Positions 19,875 through 32,362 of a DNA stretch of 64,000 nt are shown piece after piece. Source of the stretch: Croceibacterium ferulae (lineage in GTDB: Bacteria; Pseudomonadota; Alphaproteobacteria; Sphingomonadales; Sphingomonadaceae); contig NZ_QZVQ01000007.1 of NCBI RefSeq assembly GCF_003660445.1, positions 124,001-188,000 on the forward strand. The letters run 5' to 3'. Positions within the stretch are counted from its first letter, which is position 1. Every line of letters begins with the position of its first letter. The notes under the pieces were generated by a model. It worked only from the letters and a program-made list of their open reading frames with translations. It did not search any database and was not told where the DNA came from. The position numbers and the translations under genes were made by a program.

Positions 19875-20972
19875 ATGCCTGACAAGCCGCCATCAAAGGT
19901 TCACGGGCGCGGTGCGCAGTCGGCGGAGCTGTCGCAGCGCTTCGCCGCGCCGCAGCGCAGCACCGATGGCGACTGGCGCGATCATGTGACGCTGCTGGAT
20001 GGGCCGCCGGTAAAGCTGCGCACCACGGTCACGGCGGAACATGCGCGCTCGATCCTGAGCTTCAACAGCTCGCCCGACATCGGCTTCGACCGGTCCGTCA
20101 ACGCTTATCGGGGCTGCGAGCATGGGTGCATCTACTGCTTCGCACGGCCGACCCATGCCTATCACGACCTGTCTCCCGGGCTCGACTTCGAAACCCGGCT
20201 GTTCGCGAAGCCGGATGCGGCGCGATTGCTGCGGCAGGCATTGGCGCGGCGCGGTTACGTGCCCCGTCCGATCGCGATGGGCACCAACACCGATCCCTAC
20301 CAGCCGATCGAGCGGGACTGGCGGCTGACCCGCGACTTGCTGCAGGTGTGCCTGGAGGCGCATCACCCGGTGACCATCACCACCAAGAGCGATCGCGTGC
20401 TGGCCGATCTCGACCTGCTGCGGCAATTGGCAGAGCGGCAGCTGACGGCGGTGGCGATCTCCGTCACCACCCTCGACCCGCGCCTCGCCGCCCTGCTGGA
20501 ACCGCGCGCGCCCGCACCTGCCCGCCGGCTTGCCGCTCTCGGGCGATTGCAGGCTGCCGGGGTGCCGGTCCACTGCGCCATCTCGCCGATCATCCCTGCC
20601 ATCACCGATGACGGGCTGGAGGCGATCATCGCGCGGGTGGCGGAGATCGGGGTGCTCTCCGTCGGCTATATTCCGCTGCGCCTGCCGCACGAGCTGGCGC
20701 CGCTGTTCCGGGAATGGCTGGCGGTGCATTTTCCGGATCGGGCCGCCAAGGTGATGAACATCGTCCGGTCGATGCGCGGCGGGCGCGACAACGACCCGGC
20801 GTTCTTCACGCGAATGCGTCCACAGGGGACCTGGGCACAATTGCTGAAGGCCCGATTTGGTACAGCGTGCCGCCGCGCCGGGTTGCAGCCGGTGCGGTTC
20901 GCACTCGATTGTTCCGGCTTTACAGTACCTTCCCATTGGCCGGAGGCACCAGCCCAGCGCCTGCTGTTGTGA
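19875..20972 (+). CDS. PA0069-family radical SAM protein (SPL-like)
   Basis: A 365-residue radical SAM enzyme of the PA0069/Rv2578c branch, related to spore photoproduct lyase. The cluster motif is C-x3-C-x2-C with C81, C85 and C88 (RGCEHGCIYCF), preceded by the family-typical NSSPDIGFDRSVNAY. Downstream segments ALARRGYVPRPIAMGTNTDPY and VTITTKSDRVLADLDLL form the SAM-barrel strands. Its reaction is not known. It stands alone, divergent from the ZIP transporter and followed by ompA. ATG 19875 has no ribosome binding site and lies very close to a candidate -10 element. Confidence 0.9.
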   Translation: MPDKPPSKVHGRGAQSAELSQRFAAPQRSTDGDWRDHVTLLDGPPVKLRTTVTAEHARSILSFNSSPDIGFDRSVNAYRGCEHGCIYCFARPTHAYHDLSPGLDFETRLFAKPDAARLLRQALARRGYVPRPIAMGTNTDPYQPIERDWRLTRDLLQVCLEAHHPVTITTKSDRVLADLDLLRQLAERQLTAVAISVTTLDPRLAALLEPRAPAPARRLAALGRLQAAGVPVHCAISPIIPAITDDGLEAIIARVAEIGVLSVGYIPLRLPHELAPLFREWLAVHFPDRAAKVMNIVRSMRGGRDNDPAFFTRMRPQGTWAQLLKARFGTACRRAGLQPVRFALDCSGFTVPSHWPEAPAQRLLL

Positions 20973-21138
20973 CTGCATGGTACAGCCGTACAAACTGAAG
21001 TGTGTTGTATCGCTCAGAGCAGGAACAAGCATGTTCAGACTGCGTTGGGCGCATATTCTGCACGTCTGACCGGCTTGTGGGGTAAAGGCAATTCGACGCA
21101 GGGGCCATTCGCGCCACTTGCTGGAAGGGGAAACACGA

Positions 21139-22290
21139 ATGAACAAGCTGCTATTCGGGCTTGCGACTGCCGGGGCGGTCGTGGCCATGCCTGCTGTCGC
21201 ACGCGACGGTCAGGTCTATGTCGGGCTGGAAGGCGGCGTGGTCGCGCCGGAGGATTTCAACTTCCGGCTGCAGGGCCCCTCTTCCCTGGTGTCTCCCAAC
21301 GGGACCGGTGATGCGCCGACGATCCGTGCGCAGCCTGCCGACACCGGCTGGGAAGCCGGCGTGGTGCTCGGCTATGATGCCGGCATCGGCCGCCTGGAGT
21401 TCGAGGGCACCTACAAGAACTTCGGCATCGACACCCTGCTGTCTTCCGGCGGCCTGAACGGCCTGCCCGTGACCGGCGGGGCCCTGTCGAGCGGCACCTT
21501 CGACACGGACGGCAAGATGGAAGTCGTCACCGCCATGGTCAACGCGCTGGCCGATATCGGCGGCAATGACGGCATTGGCGTGTCGATCGGCGGCGGCGCC
21601 GGTATCGCGCGTGTCGACGCCCGGATGGCTGCGGAAGGCGCCACGCGCAACTTCATCACCGCGCAGGACGATGCGGCCTTCGCCTATCAGGGCCTGGCCA
21701 TGCTGCGCCTGCCGATCAGCGAGCGGGTCGATCTCGGCGTGAAGTACCGGTACTTCCGCACCGCCGACCTGAGCTACACCGACACGGTCGGCCGCGAAGT
21801 CGAAGCGCAGCTGACGACCCACTCGGTCCTGGCGACGCTGCTGTTCAACCTGGGCGGGTCCGAGCCTGCTCCGCCGCCTCCGCCGCCGCCGCCCCCGCCG
21901 CCGCCTCCCCCGCCGCCGCCGCCGCCTCCGGTCGCGCAGTGCAACAGCGGGCCGTATGTGGTGTTCTTCGATTGGGACAGCGCGACCATCTCGCCCGAAG
22001 CCGCCAGCGTGCTGAACAGCGCCGTGACCGCCTATGGCAATTGCGCGAACGTGCCGATCATGCTGGCCGGCTACACCGACACCTCCGGGTCGAAGCAGTA
22101 CAACCTCCGTCTCGCCGGCCGGCGTAACGAGAGCGTGCGCACCTTCCTGACCGGTCGTGGCGTTCCCGCCGCGCGCATCACCAGCGAAGCCTTCGGCGAA
22201 GCCAACCTGCGCGTCCCGACTGCGGACGGCGTGCGCGAGCTGCAGAACCGCCGGGTGGAAATCACCTACGGTCCCGGCTCCGGCCGCTAA
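21139..22290 (+). CDS. OmpA family outer membrane protein with polyproline linker
   Basis: A 383-residue outer membrane protein that ties the outer membrane to peptidoglycan. A signal peptide (1-21, ending PAVA) is followed by an N-terminal beta-barrel domain (about 22-235) with alternating hydrophobic strands. A run of 20 prolines (residues 245-264) leads to a C-terminal OmpA domain with FFDWDSATISPEA, the peptidoglycan-binding GYTDTSGSKQYNLRLAGRR and LQNRRVEI. Cysteines at about 268 and 298 could form a disulphide. ATG 21139 follows GGAAGGGGAA. A strong hairpin terminator lies just downstream. Confidence 0.95.
   Translation: MNKLLFGLATAGAVVAMPAVARDGQVYVGLEGGVVAPEDFNFRLQGPSSLVSPNGTGDAPTIRAQPADTGWEAGVVLGYDAGIGRLEFEGTYKNFGIDTLLSSGGLNGLPVTGGALSSGTFDTDGKMEVVTAMVNALADIGGNDGIGVSIGGGAGIARVDARMAAEGATRNFITAQDDAAFAYQGLAMLRLPISERVDLGVKYRYFRTADLSYTDTVGREVEAQLTTHSVLATLLFNLGGSEPAPPPPPPPPPPPPPPPPPPPPVAQCNSGPYVVFFDWDSATISPEAASVLNSAVTAYGNCANVPIMLAGYTDTSGSKQYNLRLAGRRNESVRTFLTGRGVPAARITSEAFGEANLRVPTADGVRELQNRRVEITYGPGSGR
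21871..21930 (+). repeat. CCN triplet tract coding 20 prolines in OmpA linker
   Basis: Sixty bases of CCG/CCT/CCC triplets encode residues 245-264. The tract contains near-identical CCGCCT and CCGCCG units and is a likely slippage site. Changes in multiples of three would alter linker length without breaking the frame. Confidence 0.85.
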
Positions 22291-22310
22291 GGCCCGTCGC
22301 CTGAAACATG

Positions 22311-22340
22311 AAGGGCCGGGGGAGCGATCCCCCGGCCCTT
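22311..22340 (+). terminator. Strong hairpin terminator downstream of ompA
   Basis: Two perfect 13-base arms (AAGGGCCGGGGGA at 22311-22323 and TCCCCCGGCCCTT at 22328-22340) enclose GCGA, a GNRA-type tetraloop. The tail CTGTTTG is only moderately T-rich. It lies between ompA and the convergent dnaE, and the symmetrical stem with AA/TT ends could serve both directions. Confidence 0.85.
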
Positions 22341-22401
22341 CTGTTTGCCAGGTCCATGATCAACCCGGCCTCGGCGGCATTGTCCGGATTGTGGCCAACG
22401 A

Positions 22402-25893
<3,492 letters not shown>

Positions 25894-25904
25894 GATGCCT
25901 TGAT

Positions 25905-25937
25905 AGGCGCCGCCGCGCCCGCGGCAAAGGGGCGCCT
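25905..25937 (-). terminator. GC-rich hairpin between a small ORF and dnaE
   Basis: AGGCGCC (25905-25911) pairs with GGCGCCT (25931-25937), with an inner GCCGCG/CGCGGC pairing (25912-25917 with 20-25). It sits in the 63 bp between the 90-residue ORF and dnaE. There is no T-run, so it may be an attenuating hairpin in the dnaE leader rather than a true terminator. Confidence 0.3.
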
Positions 25938-25956
25938 GCCGCTTTTCCTGCCCGTA

Positions 25957-26229
25957 TTACAGCGGAAAGTCCGGGCGGGCGGCCAGCGACATGATTTCCG
26001 GCACGGTCAGGATGTGGTCGCCATCCTTGTAGATCACATGCGCGGCACGATCGGCTTCCGGCATGTTGCGGATCATGGCGACCATCTGCGCCAGCGTGCC
26101 GCGATACACCCCGCCGAACCCTTCCAGAATGCCGCCGCCACCCGCGAGGTGAATGGAGGCATGCGTGCTCCAGTCCACGCCTGCCGGGCTGGAGCTTTCA
26201 CCCTGGATCGTGCCGGGATGGTTGGTCAT
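25957..26229 (-). CDS. Small protein of unknown function (90 aa)
   Basis: A soluble 90-residue protein that I do not recognise. It has a polar N-terminus (about 1-22), a glycine-rich HLAGGGGILEGFGGVYRG stretch, and a helical AQMVAMIRNMPEADRA followed by AHVIYKDGDHILTVPEIM. There is no signal peptide or membrane segment. AAAGG lies about ten bases before ATG 26229. It lies 23 bp after lolD and 63 bp before dnaE, so it is probably in the lolCD transcript. Composition resembles its neighbours, so it is likely a real conserved gene. Confidence 0.65.
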   Translation of the reverse strand: MTNHPGTIQGESSSPAGVDWSTHASIHLAGGGGILEGFGGVYRGTLAQMVAMIRNMPEADRAAHVIYKDGDHILTVPEIMSLAARPDFPL

Positions 26230-26252
26230 CGTCGTATCGCCTTTCGCGTGAA

Positions 26253-26927
26253 TTAGATGAGAACGCCGTCGTGCAGCCGGACCACCCGGTCCATGCGCGC
26301 AGCCAGACGTTCATTGTGGGTTGCGACCAGCGCCGCACTGCCGGTGCCGCGCACCAGATCCAGGAACTGGGCCAGCACCCGGTCGGCCGTATGCTCGTCC
26401 AGATTGCCGGTCGGCTCGTCCGCCAGCACCAGCTGCGGCCGGTTGGCCAGCGCGCGGGCCACCGCCACGCGCTGCTGCTCGCCGCCCGAAAGCTGGCTCG
26501 GCCGATGATCCAGCCGGTGTTCGAGGCCGAGCGCCGTCAGCAGCTCGCGCGCCCGTTGCTCGCCCGCCGCCCGCGCGATGCCGGACACGAGCTGCGGCAG
26601 CAGTACGTTCTCCAGCGCGGTGAAGTCGGGCAGCAGATGATGGAACTGGTAGACGAAGCCCAGATGGTTGCGGCGCATCGTCGTGCGCCCAGCCGCATCC
26701 AGCCGGCTGGCCTCCGTCCCGGCGATCGCGATGCGCCCGGCAAAGCCGCCCTCCAGCAGGCCGACCGCCTGCAGCAGCGTCGACTTGCCCGATCCAGACG
26801 GGCCGAGCAGCGCGACGATCTCGCCCGGGGCGATCGCCAGGTCGACGCCCTTCAGCACGTCGATCCGCACGCCCCCCTGTTCGAAGGAGCGGGCAAGACC
26901 TTCCAGCAGGACCACAGGCTCACTCAT
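26253..26927 (-). CDS. lolD: Lipoprotein-releasing ABC transporter ATPase LolD
   Basis: LolD powers detachment of outer-membrane lipoproteins from the inner membrane. In its 224 residues: Walker [10 protein letters not shown] (about 35-43), Q-loop in [21 protein letters not shown] typical of the MacB/LolD group, signature [15 protein letters not shown], Walker [13 protein letters not shown] and the H-loop VATHNERLA. The ATG at 26927 starts within the lolC end (8 bp overlap), showing coupling to its membrane partner. Confidence 0.95.
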   Translation of the reverse strand: MSEPVVLLEGLARSFEQGGVRIDVLKGVDLAIAPGEIVALLGPSGSGKSTLLQAVGLLEGGFAGRIAIAGTEASRLDAAGRTTMRRNHLGFVYQFHHLLPDFTALENVLLPQLVSGIARAAGEQRARELLTALGLEHRLDHRPSQLSGGEQQRVAVARALANRPQLVLADEPTGNLDEHTADRVLAQFLDLVRGTGSAALVATHNERLAARMDRVVRLHDGVLI

Positions 26928-28161
26928 AACGCAGCACCTCCACAGGATCGGTGCCGGCGGCACGATAGGCCGGATACAAGGTGGCCAGGAAGCTGAGCCC
27001 CATGGCCATTCCGCAGATCATCAGCACCTCGAACGGGTCGGTCCGGCTGGGCAGCTGGGTCAGGAACCGGATCTGCGGGTCCCACAGGTTCTGGCCGGTG
27101 ATCAGCTCGATCCCGCGCACGATCGGCTGCCGGAACAGCAGCACCGTGAAGCCCAGCGCCAGCCCGGCCAGCGTGCCGATGGCCCCCACGGCGGAGCCGG
27201 TGGTCACGAAGATCTTCAGCAGCGAATTGCGCGTCGCCCCCATGGTGCGCATGATCGCGATGTCGCGCGTCTTGGAACGAACCAGCATCACCAGCGACGA
27301 CAGGATGTTGAACGCCGCCACCAGCACGATGATCGACAGCGCGAAGAACATCGCCACCCGCTCCACCTGCAGCGCCTCGAACAGGGTGCCGTTGATGGTG
27401 CGCCAGTCCTGCACCACCGCACGGCCGGTCAGCCGGTCGGTCAGCGGCGCCAGGATCTCGCCCACGCGATCGGCATCCTCCGTCGTCACCTCGATCATGC
27501 CGATGGAGTCGCCGGACAGCAGCAGGGTCTGCGCCTGCGGGATCGGCATGACCACGAAGGCCTGATCGTAATCATAGATGCCGATCTCGAAGATGGCGGT
27601 CACGGTGTAGCCCACCTGCCGCGGCACCGTGCCGAAGGGGGTGGAGCGCCCTTGCGGGTTGATGATCGTGATCACGTCGCCGACCCGCACGCCCAGGTTC
27701 ATTGCCAGGCGCGATCCGATGGCGACATTGTCCGCACCCGGCTGGATCGTGGCGATGTCGCCCCCCACCACGCTTTCGCCGAGAGCGCCGATGTCAGCCT
27801 GGGTGTTGCCGCGCACCAGCACCGCCTCGACCCGGCCGTTGAAGGTTCCCAGCAGCGGCTGTTCGATCAGCGGGCTGGCGCTGGTGACGCCGGGCGTCGC
27901 CCGCACATCCTTCAGCACCGTCTCCCAATCATCCAGCCGACCGCCATAGGCCTGAATGATCGCATGGCCGTTCAGCCCCACGATCTTGTCCAGCAATTCG
28001 GCGCGGAAGCCGTTCATCACGCTCATCACGACGACCAGCATGGCGACGGACAGCATGACCACGCCGATGGAGATGGACGCCACCAGCGCGATCACCGCCT
28101 CGCCGCGGCCAGGCAGCATGTAGCGTTTGGCAATGGTCCATTCGAAGGGGGACAGGATCAA
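26920..28161 (-). CDS. lolC: Lipoprotein-releasing ABC transporter permease LolC/LolE
   Basis: A 413-residue permease with one N-terminal membrane helix (about 21-48), a large periplasmic MacB-like domain (about 50-265), and three C-terminal helices. The N-terminus [20 protein letters not shown] and [20 protein letters not shown] are characteristic of LolC/E. Alphaproteobacteria usually have one such protein working as a dimer (LolF-type), and no second permease is nearby. It is followed by overlapping lolD. Confidence 0.94.
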   Translation of the reverse strand: MILSPFEWTIAKRYMLPGRGEAVIALVASISIGVVMLSVAMLVVVMSVMNGFRAELLDKIVGLNGHAIIQAYGGRLDDWETVLKDVRATPGVTSASPLIEQPLLGTFNGRVEAVLVRGNTQADIGALGESVVGGDIATIQPGADNVAIGSRLAMNLGVRVGDVITIINPQGRSTPFGTVPRQVGYTVTAIFEIGIYDYDQAFVVMPIPQAQTLLLSGDSIGMIEVTTEDADRVGEILAPLTDRLTGRAVVQDWRTINGTLFEALQVERVAMFFALSIIVLVAAFNILSSLVMLVRSKTRDIAIMRTMGATRNSLLKIFVTTGSAVGAIGTLAGLALGFTVLLFRQPIVRGIELITGQNLWDPQIRFLTQLPSRTDPFEVLMICGMAMGLSFLATLYPAYRAAGTDPVEVLRYE

Positions 28162-28223
28162 GGGCGGGCTTCTTTGCGGCGGATGGAGACGCGGCGATCT
28201 AGCAGCTTTGCCGCCCAGCGGAA

Positions 28224-28238
28224 GGGGGCGGCGCCCCC
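28224..28238 (-). terminator. Short GC hairpin after the MscS-type gene
   Basis: GGGGGC (28224-28229) and GCCCCC (28233-28238) form a six-pair stem with a three-base loop, 15 bp past the MscS-type stop in the direction of transcription. There is no T-run, so termination may be partial. Confidence 0.3.
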
Positions 28239-28253
28239 GTCCCCGTAATTGGC

Positions 28254-29891
28254 TCAGCCATCATTGGCCGGATCGGCGGCATCGCCGCCGGTGCCGGACT
28301 TCGCCACGGGCAGGTCATTGCCGAACACGATCGTGCGCGTCGGGAACGCGATGCCGATGCCGGCTTCCTCGAACCGTTCTAGAATGGTGAGCAGCAGTTC
28401 CTCGCGATGGATCAGGCTTTCGGCGAAGTCGGGCACGTCGATGTAGGAGAAGACCTCGATATCCAGCGAACTGGCGCCGAAATCCTTCAGCCGGGCACGC
28501 GGGTTCTCGGCAACCTTCTCGTGCTCTTCCAGGGTTCGCGCCACGATCTGCACGGCTTCGCGCACCTTGGCGGCGGGAAGGCCATATTCGATGCCGATCA
28601 CCGGATTGAACAGGAAGCGTTCGCGGACGGAGTAGTTCTCGATCTGCTGCGACGACAGGTCGCCATTGGGAATGGTGACGATCGTACGGTCATTGGTGCG
28701 GATGCGGGTGGACCGGATGCCCACATCCTCCACCGTGCCCACCACGCTGCCGACCTTGACGAAATCGCCCACCTGCGCCGGCTTGTCGACGATCACCGTC
28801 ACGCTGCCGACCAGGTTCTCCACCGTCTTCTGCGCGCCCAGCGCCAGCGCGATACCGCCGATACCCAGGGCCGCCACGCCGGTGGTGACGTCGATGCCGA
28901 ACGTGTCCAGCACCGCGATGAACACAAAGGCGAGCAGGATGATCTTGACCACCCGCCGCATCAGCGAAACGACGGAGATCACCTGCCGCCGCTCATGCCG
29001 CTGCATCCGCACGATGGTCAGGTCCGACACCGCATTCACCAGCCGCAGGCCGAACCACACCAGCGCAATCAGCGCGACCACGCCGGTATAGCGCAACAGC
29101 AATTGTCGCGCGACGATGGAAGCGGGCAGCTCCTCCGCCCAGACATAGAAGATGCCGCCGGCAACCAGCAGGCTGACAGGCGGCAGCGCGGCGTTGAGCG
29201 CGCGATAGAACAGGCTGGTCTGCGGATCGGCAATGGTCCGCTTGGCCAGGGCGAGCAGCAGGCGCGCGATCAGGTACAGCCCCACGAACAGGACCAGTGC
29301 CGCGCCGATCAGCAAGGCCCAGTCACGCACGGGCGCGCCGGCCAGCATCACGCGGTCCTCCGTCGGCTCCGCCTCCGCGGCAACCCGCGCGACTTCCCGG
29401 GTGGCGAGCTGGGTCACCGTGTCGGGCGAGATGCGCCAGACCGGGGCGGTGCTGCCCTCCTCAGTCGTCGAGAGGCTGAGGATGATCGGCACGGTTTCCG
29501 GGCCGATATTCAGTTCGCCGACCCGTTCCTCTTCCAGTGCGAGGCCGTCATCCGTCCGTCCCGTCGGATCGTTGGACAGGCTGCCGAAGGGCTGCAACTT
29601 GCCGCCACTGTCCAGCAGCGTCCGCAGCCGCTCCGCCAGCGTGGCGGCGCGGGCGCGCTGCTGGTCCGTCTCCAGCGGGACCGAGAAGTACTGCGCCGCG
29701 CGATTGTAATCGCCTTCGCCCAAGGCAGTCAGCAAGGCCGTCACCGATGCGCGCGGCGTCAGCCGGTCGTAGGGATCGACGATCTGCGCCACGGCCGCCT
29801 CTGCCGCGGCATCGGCATCTTGCGCGATTGCAGCCGCAGGAAGGATGACGAGCAGCAGGGCAAGCAGATGGGTCAACAGGCGCAGGGGCAA
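28254..29891 (-). CDS. MscS-type mechanosensitive ion channel
   Basis: A 545-residue member of the MscS family. A signal peptide (1-23, ending AAAIAQ) leads to a periplasmic domain of about 150 residues and several membrane helices. The pore helix and beta domain appear as GVAALGIGGIALALGAQKTVENL and VGDFVKVGSVVGTVEDVGIRSTRIR. It opens under hypoosmotic stress in the inner membrane. TTG 29891 lies seven bases after CGGGAGA and gives a correct signal peptide; upstream ATGs (29963, 29939) would place extra polar residues before it. recG lies upstream and lolC downstream on the same strand. Confidence 0.9.
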   Translation of the reverse strand: MPLRLLTHLLALLLVILPAAAIAQDADAAAEAAVAQIVDPYDRLTPRASVTALLTALGEGDYNRAAQYFSVPLETDQQRARAATLAERLRTLLDSGGKLQPFGSLSNDPTGRTDDGLALEEERVGELNIGPETVPIILSLSTTEEGSTAPVWRISPDTVTQLATREVARVAAEAEPTEDRVMLAGAPVRDWALLIGAALVLFVGLYLIARLLLALAKRTIADPQTSLFYRALNAALPPVSLLVAGGIFYVWAEELPASIVARQLLLRYTGVVALIALVWFGLRLVNAVSDLTIVRMQRHERRQVISVVSLMRRVVKIILLAFVFIAVLDTFGIDVTTGVAALGIGGIALALGAQKTVENLVGSVTVIVDKPAQVGDFVKVGSVVGTVEDVGIRSTRIRTNDRTIVTIPNGDLSSQQIENYSVRERFLFNPVIGIEYGLPAAKVREAVQIVARTLEEHEKVAENPRARLKDFGASSLDIEVFSYIDVPDFAESLIHREELLLTILERFEEAGIGIAFPTRTIVFGNDLPVAKSGTGGDAADPANDG

Positions 29892-30010
29892 GAAGCGGTC
29901 TCCCGGAGGTTGGCGGTTGCAGAACGACCAGTGCCGCATCCCGCCAACCGCTGACAAGGTCAACCGGGCAGGTTGCCGGTCCGTTCCCCACGGCAGCCGG
30001 GCCGAGCCGA

Positions 30011-32074
30011 TCAGCCGCCGCGCAGCAATTGCACGCCCCAGTCGCGTTCCAGCAGGTAGAGCAGGATGCGCGCCGCCGCGCCGCGCGGCCCGGTCAGCCC
30101 GCCATCGCGCTCCAGCAGCAGGCGGGCATCATCCTGCGCCATCTGCCCCATGCGCGCCGTCTGCTCCAGCGTGGCGATACGGAACGCCTCCTCGCCCGAT
30201 TGCCTTGTGCCCAGGATCTCGCCGCCGCCGCGCAGGCGCAGATCCTCCTCCGCCAGGCGGAAGCCGTCCTGCGTCTCGCGCATCAACGCCAGCCGCTCGC
30301 GCCCGACCTCCGAAAGCGCATCGCCGCGCAGCAGCAGGCAGGTGCTCTTGCCACTGCCCCGCCCCACCCGGCCGCGCAACTGGTGCAGCTGGGCCAGTCC
30401 GAAGCGTTCGGCCTGCTCGATCACCATCAGCGTGGAATTGGGCACATCCACTCCGACCTCGATCACCGTGGTCGCCACCAGCAGCTTGGCCCGGCCGCTG
30501 GCGAAGCGCTCCATCGCCGCGTCCTTCTCCTCCGGCCGCAGCTGCCCATGGACCAGTTCCACCGCCTCGCCGAACCGCTCCTTCAACGATGCGTAGCGTG
30601 CCTCGGCCGCGGCCAGATCGTCGTTCTCGCCCTCGTCCCGCACCATGGGGCAGACCCAATAAGCCTGGCTGCCCGCCTCCAGGTGCCGGGCCAGCCCGTC
30701 CACCACGTCACCCAGCCGGTCCAATGCCACCACCCTTGTGTCGATCGGCTGCCGGCCGGGGGGCAGTTCGTCTAGGCGCGAGACGTCCATCTCGCCATAT
30801 TGCGCCAGCACCAGCGTGCGCGGGATCGGCGTTGCGGTCATGGCCAGCACATGCGGCGTGCGGCGCCCCTTCTGCGTCAGCAGCAGGCGCTGCCCCACGC
30901 CGAAGCGATGCTGCTCGTCGATCACCACCAGCCCCAGATTGCGATAGCTGACACTGTCCTGGAAGATGGCGTGCGTGCCGACCAGGATGTCGATCGTGCC
31001 ATCCAGCAGGCCCATCAGGATGCTTTCGCGCGGGCGCCCCTTGTCCCGCCCGGTCAGCAGCGCGACCGTGGCTCCGGTCGGCGCGGCCATCCGGCGCAGC
31101 GTCTCGTAATGCTGGCGGGCGAGGATCTCGGTCGGCGCCAGCATCGCCGCCTGCGCGCCGCTTTCGACCGCGGTCAGCATGGACAGCAGCGCCACCACCG
31201 TCTTGCCCGCGCCCACATCGCCCTGCAGCAGGCGCAGCATCGGGGCTTCCTGCGCCAGATCCCCCGCGATCTCCGCCACCGATCGTTGCTGTGCACCGGT
31301 CAGCGGGAATGGCAGCTGCAGCCTGCCCGTCAGCCGCCCGTCCCCCGCCAGCGCCTGCCCCCGCCGCTTGCGGTTGTCCGCCCGCACCAGCAGCAGCGCC
31401 AGCGCATTGGCCAGCAATTCGTCATAGGCCAGCCGGTCCCGCGCGCCGGCATTCTCCTCCCGATGCGCGGCTGCGATCGCGTTGCGCCATGCAGGCCAGC
31501 CGGCACGTTCCAGCACGCCGGGCTCCACCCATTCGGGCAGGTCCGGACAGCGCGACAGCGCCTGTTCCGCAAAGCTGGCGATGCGCGGCTGGGTCAGCCC
31601 TTCCGCCAGGCGATAGATCGGCTCCATCTGCCTGGCCGTGGCGCTCTCGCTGCTGTCCGCCACGTGGTCCGGGTGCACGATCTGCAGCATCTGCCCATAC
31701 TGGTCCAGCCGCCCCGCCACCCACCGCCGCTCCCCCACCGGCAGCGCCTTGCGCGCGCTGAAGGCGGCCTTGCCGAACCAGGTGAGCGCGATGACATTGC
31801 CGATCGCGTCCTGCGCCAGGATGCGAAATGGCGCGCGCGGACTGGGGCTGCCGCGATGCTCGATCACCGTCAGCGCCACCACGATCTGCTCGCCCACCGT
31901 GGCCGCATCCAGATCCGGCACGGCGCGGCGGCTGACGAAGCGTTCGGGCAGGTGGTAGGCCACGTCCCGCACCCGCGCCAAGCCGAGCCGTTCCAGCGGC
32001 TTCTTCAGCTTGGGGCCGACGCCGTCCAGACTTTCGATCTCGGCAAACAGGGGATTGAGCAAATCAGGGCGCAT
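30011..32074 (-). CDS. recG: ATP-dependent DNA helicase RecG
   Basis: RecG remodels stalled replication forks and branch-migrates Holliday junctions. The 687-residue protein has the N-terminal wedge domain (GVGPKLKKPLERLGL near residue 20 and the OB-fold region about 60-150), then helicase motifs I (GDVGAGKT), Ia (APTEILARQH), II (VIDEQHRFGV), III (TATPIPRTL), V and VI (LHQLRGRVGRGSGKS). Start ATG 32074. It is divergent from sdhE-mfd. Confidence 0.96.
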   Translation of the reverse strand: MRPDLLNPLFAEIESLDGVGPKLKKPLERLGLARVRDVAYHLPERFVSRRAVPDLDAATVGEQIVVALTVIEHRGSPSPRAPFRILAQDAIGNVIALTWFGKAAFSARKALPVGERRWVAGRLDQYGQMLQIVHPDHVADSSESATARQMEPIYRLAEGLTQPRIASFAEQALSRCPDLPEWVEPGVLERAGWPAWRNAIAAAHREENAGARDRLAYDELLANALALLLVRADNRKRRGQALAGDGRLTGRLQLPFPLTGAQQRSVAEIAGDLAQEAPMLRLLQGDVGAGKTVVALLSMLTAVESGAQAAMLAPTEILARQHYETLRRMAAPTGATVALLTGRDKGRPRESILMGLLDGTIDILVGTHAIFQDSVSYRNLGLVVIDEQHRFGVGQRLLLTQKGRRTPHVLAMTATPIPRTLVLAQYGEMDVSRLDELPPGRQPIDTRVVALDRLGDVVDGLARHLEAGSQAYWVCPMVRDEGENDDLAAAEARYASLKERFGEAVELVHGQLRPEEKDAAMERFASGRAKLLVATTVIEVGVDVPNSTLMVIEQAERFGLAQLHQLRGRVGRGSGKSTCLLLRGDALSEVGRERLALMRETQDGFRLAEEDLRLRGGGEILGTRQSGEEAFRIATLEQTARMGQMAQDDARLLLERDGGLTGPRGAAARILLYLLERDWGVQLLRGG

Positions 32075-32268
32075 GGCTGGATCGCCTTTGCCTCCGGGGT
32101 GACCCGATGGGCAAGCGCTTTGGGCGGCACCGGCGAACGGCGGCGATGCCCGGCCGCTTTCCTACACGCCGCCCCGTCCCTAATGCGCAGGCTCCGGCAT
32201 CATGAAAGGCAGGTGAGTTCCGCCGAAAAAACAACCGCTTGGAGGTGCCGGCTTCGTTCACCAGAACA

Positions 32269-32286
32269 GTGTCAATTGTGTCAACT
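32269..32286. repeat. Tandem 9-bp repeat in the recG/sdhE divergent region
   Basis: GTGTCAATT (32269-32277) is followed directly by GTGTCAACT (32278-32286). On the minus strand each copy presents TTGACA, a consensus -35, and the centre CAATTG is palindromic. This could be part of a recG promoter or an operator in the 288 bp between recG and sdhE. The rest of this gap shows no gene. Confidence 0.4.
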
Positions 32287-32362
32287 TCGCCCACGACGCG
32301 GGCGAATCACGGACCCTCCTCTGCGCGTGACCAACTGCGCCCGACCTGCTAGGCGCGCCTGC

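Noticed and set aside
21031-21069. A 12-codon ORF (MFRLRWAHILHV) upstream of ompA that might be a leader peptide
   Set aside because: It has only a loose AGGAA upstream, no repeated regulatory codons, and no alternative hairpins that I could see in the 70 bp before ompA.
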